A stretch of DNA of 7,533 bases, taken from assembly GCA_023430775.1 (NCBI GenBank), contig JAEYYY010000623.1:1-7533 (forward strand), read 5' to 3'. A program made the translations under genes and the position numbers. Of this stretch, positions 6,135 through 7,533 are shown one piece after another. The notes beneath the pieces were generated by a model. That model was not told the DNA's origin, did not search any database, and saw nothing but the letters and a program-made list of their open reading frames with translations. The stretch comes from Pseudomonadota bacterium. Lineage in GTDB: Bacteria; Myxococcota_A; Polyangia; Haliangiales; Haliangiaceae. The first letter of the stretch is position 1, and each line of letters begins with the position of its first letter.

Positions 6135-7004
6135 ATGCTCCGTCCAGCCATCCTGCTCGCAGTCATCTGCGCATTCGCGTCGGTCGCGTCGGCCGACCCG
6201 ACGTCGCGCCTGAGTGGTCGAGTCCTCGATACCAAGCGGGGCACACCCGTCGAGGACACGACCGTGCTCGTCGCCGGGCCCGACGGCGTCGAGTACACGT
6301 TCACCAGCGACGCGCAGGGCAACTTCGCCGGCGCTGTCGATCCAGGGGAGTACATCCTGGTGTTCATCTACGGCAGCGCGCGTTCGAGCACTCGCGTCAC
6401 CGCCCTGCCCGACCGCACCGCGCGCGTCACCGGCAAGGTCGACTCGAGCGACGGCGAGGTGATCGTGATCCGCGAGAAGCTCAGGCCGCCGGTGCCGGCG
6501 AAGCCGAAGCAGCTCCAGCGTCTGAAGACGGCGCCCTACAGCGCGCGCGCGATCGACGAGGATGCGTGGACGCGAGCGTTCCTGTTGCTCGATATCGACG
6601 AGACCGGCACGTTGCGCCGCATCAAGTGGCTCAAGCGCCCTGGCTTCGACCTCGACGCGATCGCGCTGTCGGAGGTCAAGAAGGTGAAGTTCTCGCCGGC
6701 GCGCGATGCCACGGGCAAGCCGATCCGGAGCCTGTTGATCTGGGATATCGAGTGGCCGAGCGCGTGGTGGCTGAACCGCTACATGGGCACGCGCGCCGGT
6801 CTCGCGTCGCCGGATCGGCCGCGCGGCCTGACGATTCCGGACCGCTCGATCGCCGATACGCCCGGACCGAAGCGCCCGCAGCACCTGTCGGTGCCGTGCC
6901 GGGGCAGCGGCCCGTGGAACATGAACGCCGCGCACAAGGCGTATCGCGATTGCAGCAAGCCGGACCTCCGGGTCGCCGCGCGCGAGCCGTGGTTCGTGCC
7001 CTGA
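6135..7004 (+). CDS. Secreted protein with carboxypeptidase-regulatory-like and TonB-C-like domains
   Basis: This protein has 289 residues. A Sec signal peptide (residues 1-20, ending ASA) precedes a mature start at Asp21, so it is probably periplasmic or secreted. Residues about 26-110 look like a carboxypeptidase-regulatory-like (Ig-type) domain: LSGRVLDTKRGTPVEDTTVLV, then TSDAQGNFAGAVDPGEYILVF. A short Pro/Lys linker (117-126) leads to a domain resembling the TonB C-terminal or AgmX/PglI-type fold (about 140-208): AFLLLDIDETGTLRRIKWLK, then LDAIALSEVKKVKFSPARD, then KPIRSLLIWDIEWP. The last 80 residues contain a Cys pair (255 and 273) likely to form a disulfide. No TonB-type N-terminal membrane anchor is present, so it is unlikely to be a classical energy transducer; a soluble envelope scaffold is more likely. 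GAAAGAG at 6123-6129 is a fair ribosome binding site 5 nt before ATG. It is divergent from the epimerase operon. Confidence 0.75.
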   Translation: MLRPAILLAVICAFASVASADPTSRLSGRVLDTKRGTPVEDTTVLVAGPDGVEYTFTSDAQGNFAGAVDPGEYILVFIYGSARSSTRVTALPDRTARVTGKVDSSDGEVIVIREKLRPPVPAKPKQLQRLKTAPYSARAIDEDAWTRAFLLLDIDETGTLRRIKWLKRPGFDLDAIALSEVKKVKFSPARDATGKPIRSLLIWDIEWPSAWWLNRYMGTRAGLASPDRPRGLTIPDRSIADTPGPKRPQHLSVPCRGSGPWNMNAAHKAYRDCSKPDLRVAAREPWFVP

Positions 7005-7042
7005 GGTACCCGGTACCGCGTGTGCGCGCGATAGCCGAGAGT

Positions 7043-7072
7043 TTGCCCCGCACCACCGGCGCTCGTTACGAT
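7043..7072 (+). promoter_or_regulatory. Candidate sigma70-type promoter for the lipoprotein gene at 7081
   Basis: TTGCCC (7043-7048) and TACGAT (7067-7072) are separated by 18 bp. The -10 box ends 8 nt before GTG 7081, so the message would start at or very near the start codon. No Shine-Dalgarno lies before that GTG, which fits a leaderless transcript. The 76-bp gap after the 6135 gene holds no clear terminator, only a short GGTAC/GTACC dyad. Confidence 0.35.
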
Positions 7073-7080
7073 CGGCTGTC

Positions 7081-7533
7081 GTGCGCCTGTCGTTCGTAGC
7101 GGTCCTGGTCGTCTGTGCCTGCTCGGCGCCGCGGCCGCTGCCGGAGCTCGACGGTCCCGACCTGCCGATCGATCGCGAGGACCACTACACGATCTGGCGC
7201 GGCGGCGCGCGCGTCGGCACCGCGATCGAGCGCGAGACCTGGAGCCGCCACGGGCTCGTGCTCCGCCGCGAGGAGACGATGCGCTTCTTGCGCGGTGACG
7301 CCAGCATCGAGCTGGCCACGGCGATCGAGATCCACGCCAGCCGCGCCTTGATCGCCTCGCGCGTACAGTGGACCGAGCGCACGATCGCGACCCCGCTCGC
7401 CACCGGCATCACCGAGCAGCCACGCCTCCGTCGCGCCGACGCTCGCCGCGACAGCAGCGGCGCCTGGCAAACCTCCGACGGCGCGGTGCTGCCGGGCGAC
7501 GCGATCCCCGCCGAGCTGGTGCCGGTGCTCGTT
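7081..7533 (+). CDS. Putative lipoprotein, N-terminal part (runs off the window)
   Basis: The frame is open from GTG 7081 to the last base (151 codons) without a stop. The N-terminus, MRLSFVAVLVVCACSAP when GTG is read as Met, is a lipoprotein signal with Arg2, a hydrophobic core and a probable lipobox VCAC, lipidated at Cys14. Cys12 is a less likely site because Val precedes it. The mature part starts with a Pro-rich stretch and then HYTIWRGGARVGTAIERETW, followed by LRREETMRFLRGDASIELATAIEIHA. Alternating polar and hydrophobic strands suggest a beta-rich domain. Similar N-terminal regions occur in some envelope proteins that carry a transglutaminase-like domain further on, but the diagnostic Cys-His-Asp part would lie outside the window, so that is only a guess. 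Codon use is strongly GC3-rich as in the neighbouring genes, which supports real coding. Confidence 0.65.
   Translation, partial: MRLSFVAVLVVCACSAPRPLPELDGPDLPIDREDHYTIWRGGARVGTAIERETWSRHGLVLRREETMRFLRGDASIELATAIEIHASRALIASRVQWTERTIATPLATGITEQPRLRRADARRDSSGAWQTSDGAVLPGDAIPAELVPVLV

Noticed and set aside
7006..7018. GGTAC-CCG-GTACC as a terminator after the 6135 gene
   Set aside because: The stem is only 5 bp and no T-run follows.
1..7533. Defence system, CRISPR array, mobile element or tRNA
   Set aside because: I found no direct-repeat array, transposase, integrase, terminal inverted repeats or tRNA-like cloverleaf in either strand. The HerA-like ATPase domain alone, without a nuclease or SIR2 partner beside it, does not support a defence call.

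Overview
The window looks like chromosomal DNA of a myxobacterium or other member of the Myxococcota. The base composition is high in G+C. Two predicted secreted proteins end in a MYXO-CTERM-type tail (Gly-Cys motif, hydrophobic helix, Arg cluster), and one of them resembles a Sorangium-type polysaccharide monooxygenase-like family. Cys-rich, Asp-box and beta-helix surface proteins and lipoproteins are also typical of that phylum. All assignments come from reading the sequence; no database search was possible.

Layout. Positions 1-3359 (plus strand) form a cell-surface block. It holds the 3' part of an Asp-box (BNR) beta-propeller protein with a MYXO-CTERM-like tail, then a Cys-rich parallel beta-helix lipoprotein broken by a frameshift near 1840 (two overlapping ORFs, 1196-1885 and 1849-2751). 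It ends with a small LPMO-like protein carrying an N-terminal histidine after signal cleavage and a MYXO-CTERM tail. Positions 3353-6001 (minus strand) hold two intracellular enzyme genes: a GTG-initiated NAD(P)-binding atypical SDR/epimerase (transcribed first) and, 63 bp downstream, an unusual fusion of a HAD-IIB phosphatase domain with a HerA/DUF87-type P-loop ATPase. The fusion gene converges on the LPMO-like gene and overlaps its end by 7 bp. Positions 6135-7533 (plus strand) hold a secreted protein combining a carboxypeptidase-regulatory-like domain with a TonB-C-like domain, followed by the 5' part of a lipoprotein gene that runs off the window.

How the genes relate. The first three genes look like envelope or extracellular proteins that could act on, or adhere to, polysaccharide or the cell surface; this is inference from domain type. 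The two minus-strand genes probably form a short operon, transcribed divergently from the 6135 gene. The 133-bp divergent spacer holds three adjacent dyads and a GATAAT box placed for a near-leaderless transcript of the epimerase. A similarly placed TACGAT box precedes the GTG-started gene at 7081.

There is no RNA gene, CRISPR array, insertion sequence or phage gene that I can support. The items most worth a second look are the phosphatase-ATPase fusion, the broken beta-helix lipoprotein with its lower-GC3 codon use, and the LPMO-like MYXO-CTERM protein.
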